Shown here: positions 1 to 7,969 of the stretch, piece by piece
How the letters are laid out: each line of letters opens with the position of its first letter
How positions within the stretch are numbered: position 1 is the first letter of the stretch
Assembly: GCF_022163125.1 (NCBI RefSeq)
Contig: NZ_CP091881.1
Location: 8,636,501-8,700,500 of the forward strand
Length of the DNA: 64,000 bases
Direction of reading: 5' to 3'
Origin: Paenibacillus sp. HWE-109
GTDB lineage: Bacteria; Bacillota; Bacilli; Paenibacillales; NBRC-103111
Translations under genes and position numbers: made by a program
The notes under the pieces: generated by a model
Told to the model about the DNA's origin: nothing
What the model saw: the letters and a program-made list of their open reading frames with translations, nothing else
The model's database searches: none

Positions 1-1
1 G

Positions 2-781
2 CGGCGTACGATTTGCAAGCTGGAAGAGCACTGTACGTTCTTTGGGCCCTTGTCGATAACGAATGACGGCAAGATGCTAGGCGTGTATTGGAAGGAGGCG
101 CTTCATCCGTCCGAGGGTGCTGATTCTCAGGAAGCCGATTGGGTAATCGGCACGGTGAATTCGGTCAGCGGTGAGGTGCGCGAAGCAGCTCGTCCGCGGT
201 TTGAAGAGCCTCATCCGGTGGCGAATCATGCCATGATCAATCCGGTCGATGCGCAGCAAGTGTTCTTCTCGCATGAGGGCGCAACGGAGCAGATTCCGGA
301 TCGGCTCTGGGTGGTTGATACGCGTACTGGAGACATGCGCAATCTCTTTTTGCAAAAAAGAGCAGAAAGCGGACTGCCTGTCGAGTATGTCGGCCACGAA
401 ATGTGGGCGTTCGACGGGAGCGGGCTGTATTTCGTGAAATATCCGCATAGTCCGGATCAACCGACAGGCGTGTATTTCGTAGATCGGCAGGGCGAGCATA
501 GCGAGTTCATTAACGGAGATTATCGGTATTGGCATGTTGGCATCAGTCCTGACGGCAAGCATGCGGCCGCGGATACACAGGAGCCAGGCATTTCCAAAAT
601 CGTGCTGATTAACACGGCTACGAAACAATCCACCCTGTTATGCGAGCTGCCATGCCGTGGGATGCATCCAGGGCACCCGCATCCGTCCTTTAGCCCGGAC
701 AGCCGGAAGATTGCCTTCACATTTTCGGATGCGCAGGATGTGCTTCATGTCGGCATTATAGACATAAGCAATCTAAAGTAG
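2..781 (+). CDS. Oligogalacturonate-lyase-like beta-propeller protein (PL22-like), 5' truncated
   Basis: The reading frame is open to the left window edge, so only the C-terminal 259 codons are present; the TTG at 50 is internal, not a start. Propeller-blade signatures repeat through the protein: DRLWVVDTRTG, GHEMWAFDGSGLYFV, WHVGISPDGKHAAAD and HPHPSFSPDSRKIAFTF. The HPHPSF cluster resembles the metal-binding histidines of polysaccharide lyase family 22 enzymes, which cleave short unsaturated pectin oligomers in the cytoplasm. That family is about 390 residues long, so roughly a third is missing. The gene ends at a strong hairpin terminator and is therefore the last gene of an operon lying to the left. 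A generic TolB/WD40-like propeller without lyase activity is the alternative. Confidence 0.72.
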   Translation, partial: RRTICKLEEHCTFFGPLSITNDGKMLGVYWKEALHPSEGADSQEADWVIGTVNSVSGEVREAARPRFEEPHPVANHAMINPVDAQQVFFSHEGATEQIPDRLWVVDTRTGDMRNLFLQKRAESGLPVEYVGHEMWAFDGSGLYFVKYPHSPDQPTGVYFVDRQGEHSEFINGDYRYWHVGISPDGKHAAADTQEPGISKIVLINTATKQSTLLCELPCRGMHPGHPHPSFSPDSRKIAFTFSDAQDVLHVGIIDISNLK

Positions 782-799
782 ACCCTATAAAATTAGTTT

Positions 800-834
800 A
801 AACCACCTGATTCACTCCGGGTGGTTTATTTTTT
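800..834 (+). terminator. Rho-independent terminator
   Basis: Perfect 8-bp stem AAACCACC / GGTGGTTT around a 12-base loop, followed by a T-rich run. It closes the operon that ends at 781. Confidence 0.85.
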
Positions 835-985
835 GTAGGTGAATATTCGAAATTAACTTATTTTAAGCTGTCCGACTGGACGCTGTATCGGTCTGTGTTA
901 ATTTGCTGCTCTTGTTTAATGGTCAAGTCAACTTAGTTAACATGAGTTAATTTTACATTTGTCTTTAAATGGCTTGTACTTAAAA

Positions 986-1000
986 GAGAAAGCGCTACCT
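986..1000 (+). promoter_or_regulatory. Probable cre (CcpA) site upstream of the asparaginase operon
   Basis: GAGAAAGCGCTACCT matches 13 of 15 positions of the cre consensus WTGNAANCGNWNNCW. It lies about 35 bp upstream of the -35 box at 1034, which suggests carbon catabolite control of the operon. The two mismatches keep this at moderate confidence. Confidence 0.5.
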
Positions 1001-1033
1001 GTTAGTTTACTTAACAAAATAATGAAAAAACGT

Positions 1034-1062
1034 TTGACAATAGGCAGGGGAGTTGTTAATAT
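1034..1062 (+). promoter_or_regulatory. SigA-type promoter of the asparaginase/sugar-transport operon
   Basis: TTGACA (1034-1039), a 17-bp spacer, then TAATAT (1057-1062). The -10 box lies inside a palindrome shared with the ROK gene's promoter. The 782-1234 gap otherwise holds AT-rich DNA with further GTTAA-type half sites, for example GTTAACATGAGTTAAT at 936-951. Confidence 0.8.
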
Positions 1063-1074
1063 TTAATTATTAAC
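1055..1074 (+). promoter_or_regulatory. Palindromic operator, likely for the ROK repressor encoded at 6290
   Basis: GTTAATATTTAATTATTAAC has arms GTTAATA and TATTAAC and covers the -10 element. The same palindrome type, followed by the same downstream bases (ATTAACAT, three bases, then TGGAATAAA), covers the -10 of the ROK gene at 6237-6257. The shared site and position point to repression of both units by the local ROK protein. This is inference from the sequence; no binding data are available here. Confidence 0.72.
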
Positions 1075-1234
1075 ATCACTGGAATAAATAAAAGGAAAAA
1101 CATGCTATTTTTATTATTTATTCAGGTATTATGCTTTTTTTATTAAATTTTATCGATAATTAATAACATGTATGGAACAATTACCCCGCAACAACATTAG
1201 ACCAAGAAATTAAACGCAAAAGAGGGGAAGACGA

Positions 1235-2239
1235 ATGGATAAAACATTAGTTGAAGAATATCGTGGAGGTGCATTGGAATGCGTGCATAGCGGGCATATA
1301 TGCGGAGTCTCCATCTCGGGTGCTGTTAAGTACACAGTTGGGGATGTAGAATCATTGACTTATTTAAGGTCATCCGGCAAACCGTTTCAAGCAATTCCTG
1401 TCATTAGACACGGCGCGGATAGAAAGTTCGGGCTTTCTGATAAAGAAACGGCTATTATGATCGGTTCCCATCGTGCGGAGACCTTCCATGTTGAAGCTTT
1501 GGAATCCATGCTTGCCAAAATTGGGGTGGGAGAAGAAGCGCTTGTCTGTCATCCCACGTACCCCTTAAGCGTATCTGCCTCGGAAGCCATGCTTAGGGCG
1601 CAGAAGCCCAAACGTTCAATTTATCATAATTGTTCTGGCAAACATCTTGGCATCCTCGCTTTGTGCAAAACAATGGGATATAAGACGGAAGGCTACTTTG
1701 AACCTGAACATCCTGCTCAAATCGAGATCGTAGACACGCTTGCTTACTTATCAGAATGTCCTCGAGATCAGATACACATTGGTACGGATGGTTGCGGTTT
1801 CCCAGTATTCGCTATTCCTCTTAAGCATTTGGCGACTGCCTTTATGAAGCTGGCGTGTCCAGAGGTGATTGAAAATAGTGAGATTCGATCCGCCGTCATC
1901 CGAATAACTGCTTTGATGAACGAGCATTATGAGATGATTGCCGGTTCAGAGCGTATTTGCTCCAGTTTACTTATGGATCCCAATATTGTCGCTAAGGGTG
2001 GAGCTAAAGGCGTATACTGTTTTGGCTTGAAAAAAGAAAAGCTAGGTTTCGCGCTCAAAGTAATGGATGGTTCTGAGGATGAATGGCCTATTATTACGGC
2101 ATCTATCCTTGAGCAGATTGGTTATAGCAACCAAGAGACGATTGAGCGAATGTATCAACTTACGCCAACGGACATGATTAACGACAATCAGAAAATTATC
2201 GGAACGAACAAAGCTGTGTTTACTTTAGAAACGAGATAG
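1235..2239 (+). CDS. Zinc-type L-asparaginase II family protein (ReAV/AnsA-like)
   Basis: The 334-residue protein carries the signature residues of the Rhizobium etli inducible-asparaginase class (Asparaginase_II family), which is unrelated to E. coli AnsA/AnsB. I see Ser46-x-x-Lys49 in SSGKPFQ, Ser78 in GSHRAE and Lys258 in GGAKG, matching the two Ser-Lys pairs. Cys133, Lys136 (NCSGKH) and Cys187 (TDGCGF) match the metal ligands. Spacing between these residues mirrors ReAV almost exactly. The expected reaction is hydrolysis of L-asparagine to aspartate and ammonia in the cytoplasm. The ATG at 1235 follows AGAGGGG. It is the first gene of a sugar-importer operon, so the physiological substrate may be an asparagine conjugate instead of free asparagine; that is inference. 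Confidence 0.85.
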   Translation: MDKTLVEEYRGGALECVHSGHICGVSISGAVKYTVGDVESLTYLRSSGKPFQAIPVIRHGADRKFGLSDKETAIMIGSHRAETFHVEALESMLAKIGVGEEALVCHPTYPLSVSASEAMLRAQKPKRSIYHNCSGKHLGILALCKTMGYKTEGYFEPEHPAQIEIVDTLAYLSECPRDQIHIGTDGCGFPVFAIPLKHLATAFMKLACPEVIENSEIRSAVIRITALMNEHYEMIAGSERICSSLLMDPNIVAKGGAKGVYCFGLKKEKLGFALKVMDGSEDEWPIITASILEQIGYSNQETIERMYQLTPTDMINDNQKIIGTNKAVFTLETR

Positions 2240-2328
2240 AAACCTAGGGCTTAGTTACTAAATGATGTTGAAGAATTATCTTCAGCAGGATTTTATAACA
2301 TAGATTAAATTATAGGAGGGGTTATAAA

Positions 2329-3678
2329 ATGAAGAAAAAAGCTACGATTCTAGCCTTATGTACCAGTCTTGTACTTACTTTTGCATTAGCAGGCTGCTCT
2401 ACGAACAGCGGGCAGAATGAAGCGGCCAAAGCCACTGGAGCCGCAGGCGCCAAAGAAACGACAGGCAAGAAAGCGAAAATCTCGTACCTTGATCCGCTTC
2501 CAAGCCAGGAAAGAACAGCGCTTATGCAGGGACTTTTGAAGAAATTCCAAGAGAAAAACCCGAATATCGAAGTTGAATATACGTCTGTTCCTTGGGATGA
2601 TGCGAACAAGAAATGGATGACGATGGGTGCTGCTGGCATTCTTCCTGACGTATTGAGTATTGATGATACTTCTTTGGTAGCGATGGCTTCAGCTGGTTAT
2701 ATCGAGAACCTGCAGCCCTTCTATGACAAGTGGGATCAATTAAATAATTTGACGGAAGCAACGAAGCAAGCGAGAAACAAATTCAAAGGCAAGGTCTACG
2801 CGATTCCGGATGGATTCTTGCTGCAGGGCTTATTTATAAGAAGCGATTGGTTCAAAGAACTGAATATGCCTGAGACTATCGCGACATGGGATGATTATTT
2901 TAATTTAGCGCAAAAATTCACAGATTCGGCGAAAAACAGATACGGTATTTCCTTCAGGGGAGGCGCCAATGGCGTTATTCGTGCAATGGAATATGTGATG
3001 GCGGCAGTCCATTCTGACAGTTGGTTTGATAAGGATGGCAAATCGATTCTGTATAAACCTGAAGGCGCTGCGGCGTTTAAGAAGTTCTATGATGTTTACT
3101 TAAACGGAAATGCGCCCAAAGAGTCTGTTAACTGGGGCTTCAATGAGATGGTGCAAGGGTTCTTGAACGGTCAAACCGCTATTTTAAATCAAACGCCAGA
3201 GGTTATTACTACAGCTCAGAAAAATATGAAAGAAGGCACTTGGAATGTAGTTCCAATGCCCAAAGCAGATGACGGCAAACGTTATATTTTCTGGGGCTAC
3301 ACAGCGGCGTATGCCATGTCCTCCAAATCGCAAAATAAAGACGCTTCTTGGAAGCTAATCGAATTCTTAAGTTCTCCCGAGAACAATCTGGAGTACAGTA
3401 TCAAAAATTCGACGATTCCGATTTACAAAGATAATCTGAAGGATCCGTTCTTCAACAAAGGTCCTATTGCAGGGTACGCAGGTTCTATGGCGGATTCCAA
3501 CATTGTGTTCGCAGGCCCGCCAAGCCATTTGACGAAGCTCGGTCAATTCACGGGAACGTTCGCCGTGGAAGAAACGCAGAAATATTTGACAAAAGCTCAA
3601 TCGCTCGAGGATACCGTTAAGCATCTTGCGGATTTCCTAACGAAAGAACAGCAAGCTTATATGAAGGAAAATCCTTAG
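2329..3678 (+). CDS. Sugar ABC transporter substrate-binding lipoprotein (family 1)
   Basis: The 449-residue protein has a lipoprotein signal peptide (MKKK, hydrophobic stretch, lipobox LAGC) followed by an Ala/Lys-rich linker. The mature fold matches family 1 extracellular solute-binding proteins, with the early motif RTALMQGLLKKFQEKNP and the conserved WGYTAAYAMSSKS segment. It should sit on the outer face of the membrane and deliver a sugar or glycoconjugate to the two permeases that follow. AGGAGGGG lies 8 bp before the ATG. A stable hairpin after the stop separates it from the permeases. The ligand cannot be read from sequence; the flanking asparaginase suggests an amino-acid-linked sugar. 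Confidence 0.88.
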   Translation: MKKKATILALCTSLVLTFALAGCSTNSGQNEAAKATGAAGAKETTGKKAKISYLDPLPSQERTALMQGLLKKFQEKNPNIEVEYTSVPWDDANKKWMTMGAAGILPDVLSIDDTSLVAMASAGYIENLQPFYDKWDQLNNLTEATKQARNKFKGKVYAIPDGFLLQGLFIRSDWFKELNMPETIATWDDYFNLAQKFTDSAKNRYGISFRGGANGVIRAMEYVMAAVHSDSWFDKDGKSILYKPEGAAAFKKFYDVYLNGNAPKESVNWGFNEMVQGFLNGQTAILNQTPEVITTAQKNMKEGTWNVVPMPKADDGKRYIFWGYTAAYAMSSKSQNKDASWKLIEFLSSPENNLEYSIKNSTIPIYKDNLKDPFFNKGPIAGYAGSMADSNIVFAGPPSHLTKLGQFTGTFAVEETQKYLTKAQSLEDTVKHLADFLTKEQQAYMKENP

Positions 3679-3681
3679 AAG

Positions 3682-3727
3682 GAATACAGGCAACCGGGGA
3701 TGCGGAAGAATCCTCGGTTGTCTATTC
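3682..3727 (+). other. Hairpin between SBP and permease genes (differential-expression stem)
   Basis: GGCAACCGGGGAT (3689-3701) pairs with ATCCTCGGTTGTC (3710-3722) with one internal mismatch, and the stem extends outward. No T-run follows, so it is more likely a 3' mRNA-stabilising stem or partial attenuator than a terminator. It would keep SBP mRNA in excess of permease mRNA. Confidence 0.6.
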
Positions 3728-3757
3728 TGAAGTATTGAGAAGGCGGGGAGAGAAAGC

Positions 3758-4651
3758 ATGCTAAAAGCAATTCGATGGAAATCATTTGAGCCCTATTTAT
3801 TAATCGCTCCTGCTGTTTTGATTATACTAGCTTTTTTTGCTTATCCGTTACTATCAGGACTCAAGCTGGCTTTTATGCATTATGTCTTATTTGAGCCGGG
3901 CAATATTCACTTTTCAGGCTTTGAAAATTTCAGATCATTGCTGGAAGACAAGAATCTCCCTCAAATATTAGGGAATTCCGTACTTTGGGTCGTCCTAACG
4001 GTAGGTTTGCAATTCGTTCTTGGATTCATTTTGGCACTAGCGCTAAATAAACAGTTTAAAGGGAAAAACATCTACCAATCTATTGTCTTTCTGCCTTGGG
4101 CTGTGTCTGCTTTTTTAATCGGGATGATTTTCAAGTGGTTGTTTAATGAACAGAATGGGCTTATTAACTACTTATTGGTGAAATTCGGAATTCTGGAAAA
4201 AGGCATCCCCTTTTTGGCTATTCCACATGTCTCTATTTTCCCAGTCATCGCTGCAATGGTATGGTATGGAGTGCCTTTTTTCGGAATTATGATACTTGCT
4301 GCTCTACAAAACGTACCTAAAGATATCTATGAATCTGCTGATATCGATGGGGCAGGCCGAATGACCAAACTATTTCGAGTTACGATTCCTTATATCAAAC
4401 CGACGATTATTATTACCTTGCTCCTCCGAGTGATTTGGGTATTCAATTCCGCCGATTTGATCTACATCATGACTAACGGGGGGCCAGCGAATACTTCTCA
4501 TAACTTGCCTTCCTATATATTTAATAAAATCTTCTATACGACTGACTACGGGCAAGCCTCCGCTTTGGGAATTATGATGTTGGCGATTCTTATTCTTTAT
4601 ACGTTAATTTTCTTGAAAGCGACTAAATATGATGATGCAGGTGATTTCTAA
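3758..4651 (+). CDS. Sugar ABC transporter permease (MalF/UgpA type)
   Basis: This 297-residue integral membrane protein belongs to the CUT1 permease class, with an N-terminal helix (LLIAPAVLIILAFFAYPLL) and about six membrane segments. The EAA loop that contacts the ATPase is visible as ESADIDGAGRMTKLFRVTIP. It pairs with the permease that starts one base before its stop codon ends. No ATPase gene lies in the operon, so it probably uses a shared MsmX-type ATPase. The start at 3758 follows GGGGAGAG. Confidence 0.9.
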   Translation: MLKAIRWKSFEPYLLIAPAVLIILAFFAYPLLSGLKLAFMHYVLFEPGNIHFSGFENFRSLLEDKNLPQILGNSVLWVVLTVGLQFVLGFILALALNKQFKGKNIYQSIVFLPWAVSAFLIGMIFKWLFNEQNGLINYLLVKFGILEKGIPFLAIPHVSIFPVIAAMVWYGVPFFGIMILAALQNVPKDIYESADIDGAGRMTKLFRVTIPYIKPTIIITLLLRVIWVFNSADLIYIMTNGGPANTSHNLPSYIFNKIFYTTDYGQASALGIMMLAILILYTLIFLKATKYDDAGDF

Positions 4652-5490
4652 TGGTCTCCTATGTTCGTAATGCAACACCGACAGTTTCTCGAGTTTTTGC
4701 GTTAACATTGTTTCTAATTGGTGCTTTGTTTCCGTTTTATTGGATGTTGGTCACTTCTCTCAAGGACAGACAGGAAATTTATAGCGGCAAACTAACGCTG
4801 TGGCCGCAAAATTTAACTTTTTCGAACTATGTGGATACTTTTCAGAATTCCAGCTTTCCAAACTATTTTATGAACAGTTTTATCGTTAGTATGAGCAGTT
4901 CAATCCTGGTATTGTTTGTATCTATTCTAGGCGGTTATAGTATGGCTAGATATTCATTTCGAGGCAAAAAGGTATTTCTTATTTCTTTTTTGGCTACTCA
5001 AATGATTCCTGTAATGGTCATTCTAGTTCCGCTTTTCATTACATTCAGCCAGCTGCACTTGTTAAATAAGCTGCCTTCGTTGATTATTACTTATACGGCC
5101 ATGAACATTCCATTTTGTTTACTGACGATGTCCAGTTTCTTTCAGAGAATTCCTGTATCCCTCGAGGAAGCAGCTCTTATTGACGGGTGCAACAAGTTTC
5201 AAACGATGATCCGAATTATTCTGCCCATTATGCGGCCGGGAATTGTTGCTACACTTGTATTCGCATTTACGGGCGCATGGAATGATTTGTTTTTCGGGGT
5301 TATGTTTACGAATAGCGAAAGCACCAAAACAGTCCCTGTAGGACTAAGCAGTTTTGTGCAGAAATTTGATATTAACTGGGGGCAAATGAGCGCAGCGGGT
5401 ATTTTATCTTTGATTCCGGTTGTGATTATGTTCGCTTTTGCCCAAAAATACATCGTATCAGGTCTTACTGAGGGTGCAGTCAAAGGATAA
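4651..5490 (+). CDS. Sugar ABC transporter permease (MalG/UgpE type)
   Basis: This 279-residue membrane protein is the MalG-type partner of the preceding permease. It has an N-terminal helix (TLFLIGALFPFYWMLVTSLK), the conserved YSMARYSFRG segment after the second helix, and the EAA loop EEAALIDGCNKFQTMIRIIL. Its ATG overlaps the last base of the upstream TAA, indicating translational coupling. It ends with the family-typical VSGLTEGAVKG tail. Confidence 0.9.
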   Translation: MVSYVRNATPTVSRVFALTLFLIGALFPFYWMLVTSLKDRQEIYSGKLTLWPQNLTFSNYVDTFQNSSFPNYFMNSFIVSMSSSILVLFVSILGGYSMARYSFRGKKVFLISFLATQMIPVMVILVPLFITFSQLHLLNKLPSLIITYTAMNIPFCLLTMSSFFQRIPVSLEEAALIDGCNKFQTMIRIILPIMRPGIVATLVFAFTGAWNDLFFGVMFTNSESTKTVPVGLSSFVQKFDINWGQMSAAGILSLIPVVIMFAFAQKYIVSGLTEGAVKG

Positions 5491-5517
5491 CAATTTCAAT
5501 TGGGAGGAGTGAGAATT

Positions 5518-6195
5518 ATGCTGTTGGAAGTTATTGCAACTACAGTGAGGGATGCTGTGTTGGCCGAACAGAGCGGTGCAGATCGTATTGAACTAATAAC
5601 TGGCATTCTAGAGGGTGGGTTAACGCCTAGCTGCGGCTTAATTGACGAGGTTGTGCACAGCACGACTATACCTGTTCAAGTGATGATTCGCCCGCATAGC
5701 CAATCTTTTTGTTATGACCAGCGAGATCTGAGCGTGATGATCAAAGATATACAAACAGTGAAACGGATTGGCGCCCATGGCATTGTACTTGGGACGCTAA
5801 CCTCAGAGCGTGGGATCGATCATGAGGCGCTGCGCCGATTGTTGGATGAGGCTGAAGGGTTATCCGTAACTTTTCATCGGGCATTTGACGAAGCAAGCAA
5901 TCTAGAGAAGGCTCTAGAGGAACTTCTAGCTTATAGCCAAATTGACCGTGTGCTCACCTCTGGAGGTAAGCCAAATGTGCTTGATGCGCAAGAGGAAATC
6001 AGACAGCTTGTTAAGCAAACGGACCATTCTCACCTGCGTATTTTGGCCGGGAGTGGATTGACAGTAAGTGCAATTCCCGCTTTCCTTCAAGCGACAGGTG
6101 TTAAAGAGATTCATTTCGGCAGAGGGGTACGGATGAATAATAATCCGCTGCATGAGATTGATACGGAACAAATTAAGAGTATAAAAAATATTTGA
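5518..6195 (+). CDS. cutC: CutC family TIM-barrel protein
   Basis: The 225-residue protein matches the CutC family: MLLEVIATTVRDAVLAEQ and GADRIEL at the N-terminus, then VMIRPHSQSFCY, GIVLGTL, VTFHRAFDE, RVLTSGG and the C-terminal VKEIHFGRG. I choose the ATG at 5518 because GGAGGAG sits 9 bp upstream; a TTG at 5500 lies ahead of that site. CutC proteins are annotated as copper homeostasis factors, but the biochemical role is poorly supported and the fold is that of a TIM-barrel enzyme. Here it ends a sugar-uptake operon with an asparaginase, which suggests a metabolic role. It is 27 bp downstream of the second permease. Confidence 0.85.
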   Translation: MLLEVIATTVRDAVLAEQSGADRIELITGILEGGLTPSCGLIDEVVHSTTIPVQVMIRPHSQSFCYDQRDLSVMIKDIQTVKRIGAHGIVLGTLTSERGIDHEALRRLLDEAEGLSVTFHRAFDEASNLEKALEELLAYSQIDRVLTSGGKPNVLDAQEEIRQLVKQTDHSHLRILAGSGLTVSAIPAFLQATGVKEIHFGRGVRMNNNPLHEIDTEQIKSIKNI

Positions 6196-6215
6196 AGAGA
6201 TCGTGATGCTGCTGG

Positions 6216-6257
6216 TTGACTGCGGTGTACAGGATTGTTAACATTAAACTTATTAAC
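6216..6257 (+). promoter_or_regulatory. Promoter and operator of the ROK repressor gene
   Basis: TTGACT (6216-6221), 17 bp, TAACAT (6239-6244). A palindrome at 6237-6257 with arms GTTAACA and TATTAAC covers the -10 box, exactly as at the operon promoter (1034-1074). Both sites are followed by CAT, three bases and TGGAATAAA. This points to autoregulation plus control of the upstream operon. Confidence 0.75.
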
Positions 6258-6289
6258 ATGGGTGGAATAAAGAAGAGGAATCCAAGTCA

Positions 6290-7456
6290 ATGAAAAAAAT
6301 TGAGAAGCATGACCAAGATGTTATCAGGCTGCACAATAAGCAGATGATATTGGAAATTATTAAAAAGCGTCGGCCTATTTCCCGGGCGGAAATCACCAAA
6401 ATCACGAAGTTGAGCCCTACATCCGTAGGGCGCATTGTAGGCGAACTATGTGAGCAAGGCTTGGTGAGGGAAACCGCGTTAACCTCGGTTGGGGTTGGGC
6501 GCAAGGCTATTATGCTGGATATAGATCCTCAAGCGGTATTTACCTTTGGGGTGGACATTGGCAAAAAGGTGATTAAGTTCGGCGTCATGGAATTCAGCGG
6601 CAAGCTGCTCCATGAAGAGCGGGTTGAGCATACCGCTTTGAAGGCAACCCCTGAAGCTACGGCTGCTTTAATCTCCGAAACGATTAACGTGATTATTGCG
6701 AATAAAAAACTCGATAAGTCGAGAATCATCGGCATCGGCATCGGCGTGCCTGGTGTGATCGACCATGATCGGGGAATCGTCCAATATTCCTCGACATTGG
6801 GTTGGAGAAATATCCCTTTCGCCCAGTTCATCCAGGACAAGCTGCATATTCTTACGGTCATTGACAATGACTTGAAAGTGAAGATTCTTGCTGAGTATTT
6901 ACTAGGCTCCGCGCAAGGTTCGAGAAAGACGGCATTGATTGAGTTGGGCACTGGAGTCGGTTCCTCTTTGATCATCGATGGCGACATTTTTCGCGGGGGC
7001 TCAAACAGTGCCGGGGAGTTAGGGCATACAACGCTGGATCCGAATGGCAACATGTGCGAATGCGGCAAAAGAGGCTGTCTGCAAACGTATATCGACGAGT
7101 CGGCAATTCTGCATGAAGCCAACCGAATCAAGGAGACTGCTGATATGCAGCAGTTGTTTGCAGCGGCACAAAACGAAGAGAACTGGGCTCAGGACATTAT
7201 TTCCAGAACTTCGCTTTACATTGGCATAACGATTAACAATATCGTCTGCATGTACAATCCCGATGCCGTCATTTTGTGCGGCGATTTGGTGGAAAATTAT
7301 AGCGAGATTGTGCCTTTGATCGAAGAACAGTGCGGGCAGGTGGTCTGGGAACCGTTTCGCGACACCTTTAAAATTCTGACTTCCGAATTGAAAAGCAAAT
7401 CGATCGTTGTAGGCGCAGCGATGTTAGTGATGAATAACTACGTAGATAAATCTTGA
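6290..7456 (+). CDS. ROK family transcriptional repressor
   Basis: The 388-residue protein has an N-terminal winged helix-turn-helix (about residues 18-70, including ISRAEITKITKLSPTSVG) fused to a ROK sugar-kinase-like domain. The ROK domain shows GVDIGKKVIKFGV, GIGVPGVID, ELGTGVGSSLI and a zinc site made of His246 with Cys256, Cys258 and Cys263 (CECGKRGC). The glutamate that usually follows the last Cys by two residues is Gln here. XylR/NagC-type ROK proteins bind a sugar effector and release operator DNA. It has its own promoter, with an operator matching that of the asparaginase operon, and ends in a terminator. Confidence 0.88.
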   Translation: MKKIEKHDQDVIRLHNKQMILEIIKKRRPISRAEITKITKLSPTSVGRIVGELCEQGLVRETALTSVGVGRKAIMLDIDPQAVFTFGVDIGKKVIKFGVMEFSGKLLHEERVEHTALKATPEATAALISETINVIIANKKLDKSRIIGIGIGVPGVIDHDRGIVQYSSTLGWRNIPFAQFIQDKLHILTVIDNDLKVKILAEYLLGSAQGSRKTALIELGTGVGSSLIIDGDIFRGGSNSAGELGHTTLDPNGNMCECGKRGCLQTYIDESAILHEANRIKETADMQQLFAAAQNEENWAQDIISRTSLYIGITINNIVCMYNPDAVILCGDLVENYSEIVPLIEEQCGQVVWEPFRDTFKILTSELKSKSIVVGAAMLVMNNYVDKS

Positions 7457-7457
7457 T

Positions 7458-7498
7458 AAAATCCGAGCTGCCGATTTGCTGGCGGTTCGGATTTTTTT
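7458..7498 (+). terminator. Rho-independent terminator
   Basis: AAATCCGA pairs with TCGGATTT and an inner GCC/GGC stem, followed by TTTTTTT. It ends the ROK transcription unit. Confidence 0.85.
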
Positions 7499-7545
7499 AA
7501 TATTTTGGAGTGAGCGCGGAGTGACTCCAGCAGCCTTGTGCGAAC

Positions 7546-7755
7546 AGAGGGAACTACAGTCCGCTATTCTAGCCAAAAGTATCCAAATCGCGGGGGTGAG
7601 GGAACTCTAGTCCGCTATTTTGCTGTTTCAAGGCAAATTCAGCGTTTTTCGTGGAAATAAGACCCTGTAGTTCCGCTAATACCATAGCATCCCTGCTATT
7701 TGCCTAAATAGCGTCCTCTAGTTCCCTTAACAGGTTTTGGCGCTACTTAGAGGCT
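7546..7755. repeat. Nested palindromic intergenic repeat, family A, copy 1
   Basis: Two forward arms (GGAACTACAGTCCGCTATT near 7550 and GGAACTCTAGTCCGCTATT near 7611) face two inverted arms (AATAAGACCCTGTAGTTCC near 7657 and AATAGCGTCCTCTAGTTCC near 7708). The core contains TTTTGCTGTTT and AATTCAGCG. Copies lie at 46604-46733 and 56198-56379, always between genes. No coding potential is seen in 7499-7940. A weak stem ending in GTTTTTC follows at about 7750-7785. Confidence 0.8.
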
Positions 7756-7941
7756 GATCTCTCAGGGCGGCGAAGCCGTTTTTCTTTAGCTTTATCATGC
7801 AAAGAATATCGGCGCAAAAAATGTGTAGTCCTCTAAGCAAAAGAAGCAGAGGGCCGCAAAAAGTGAGACTTTCCATATAAACAGGCGGTTGTTATGGTAG
7901 GTTCATGCCGAATCGCGATAGGCTGCCAGTGTTGGTTTGAA

Positions 7942-7956
7942 ATGAAAACGTATTCA
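7942..7956 (+). promoter_or_regulatory. cre (CcpA) site in the leader of the modular glycosidase gene
   Basis: ATGAAAACGTATTCA matches all 15 positions of WTGNAANCGNWNNCW. It ends three bases before the AAGGAGAGG ribosome binding site of the gene at 7970. That position suits roadblock-type catabolite repression. Confidence 0.72.
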
Positions 7957-7969
7957 ATAAGGAGAGGAA

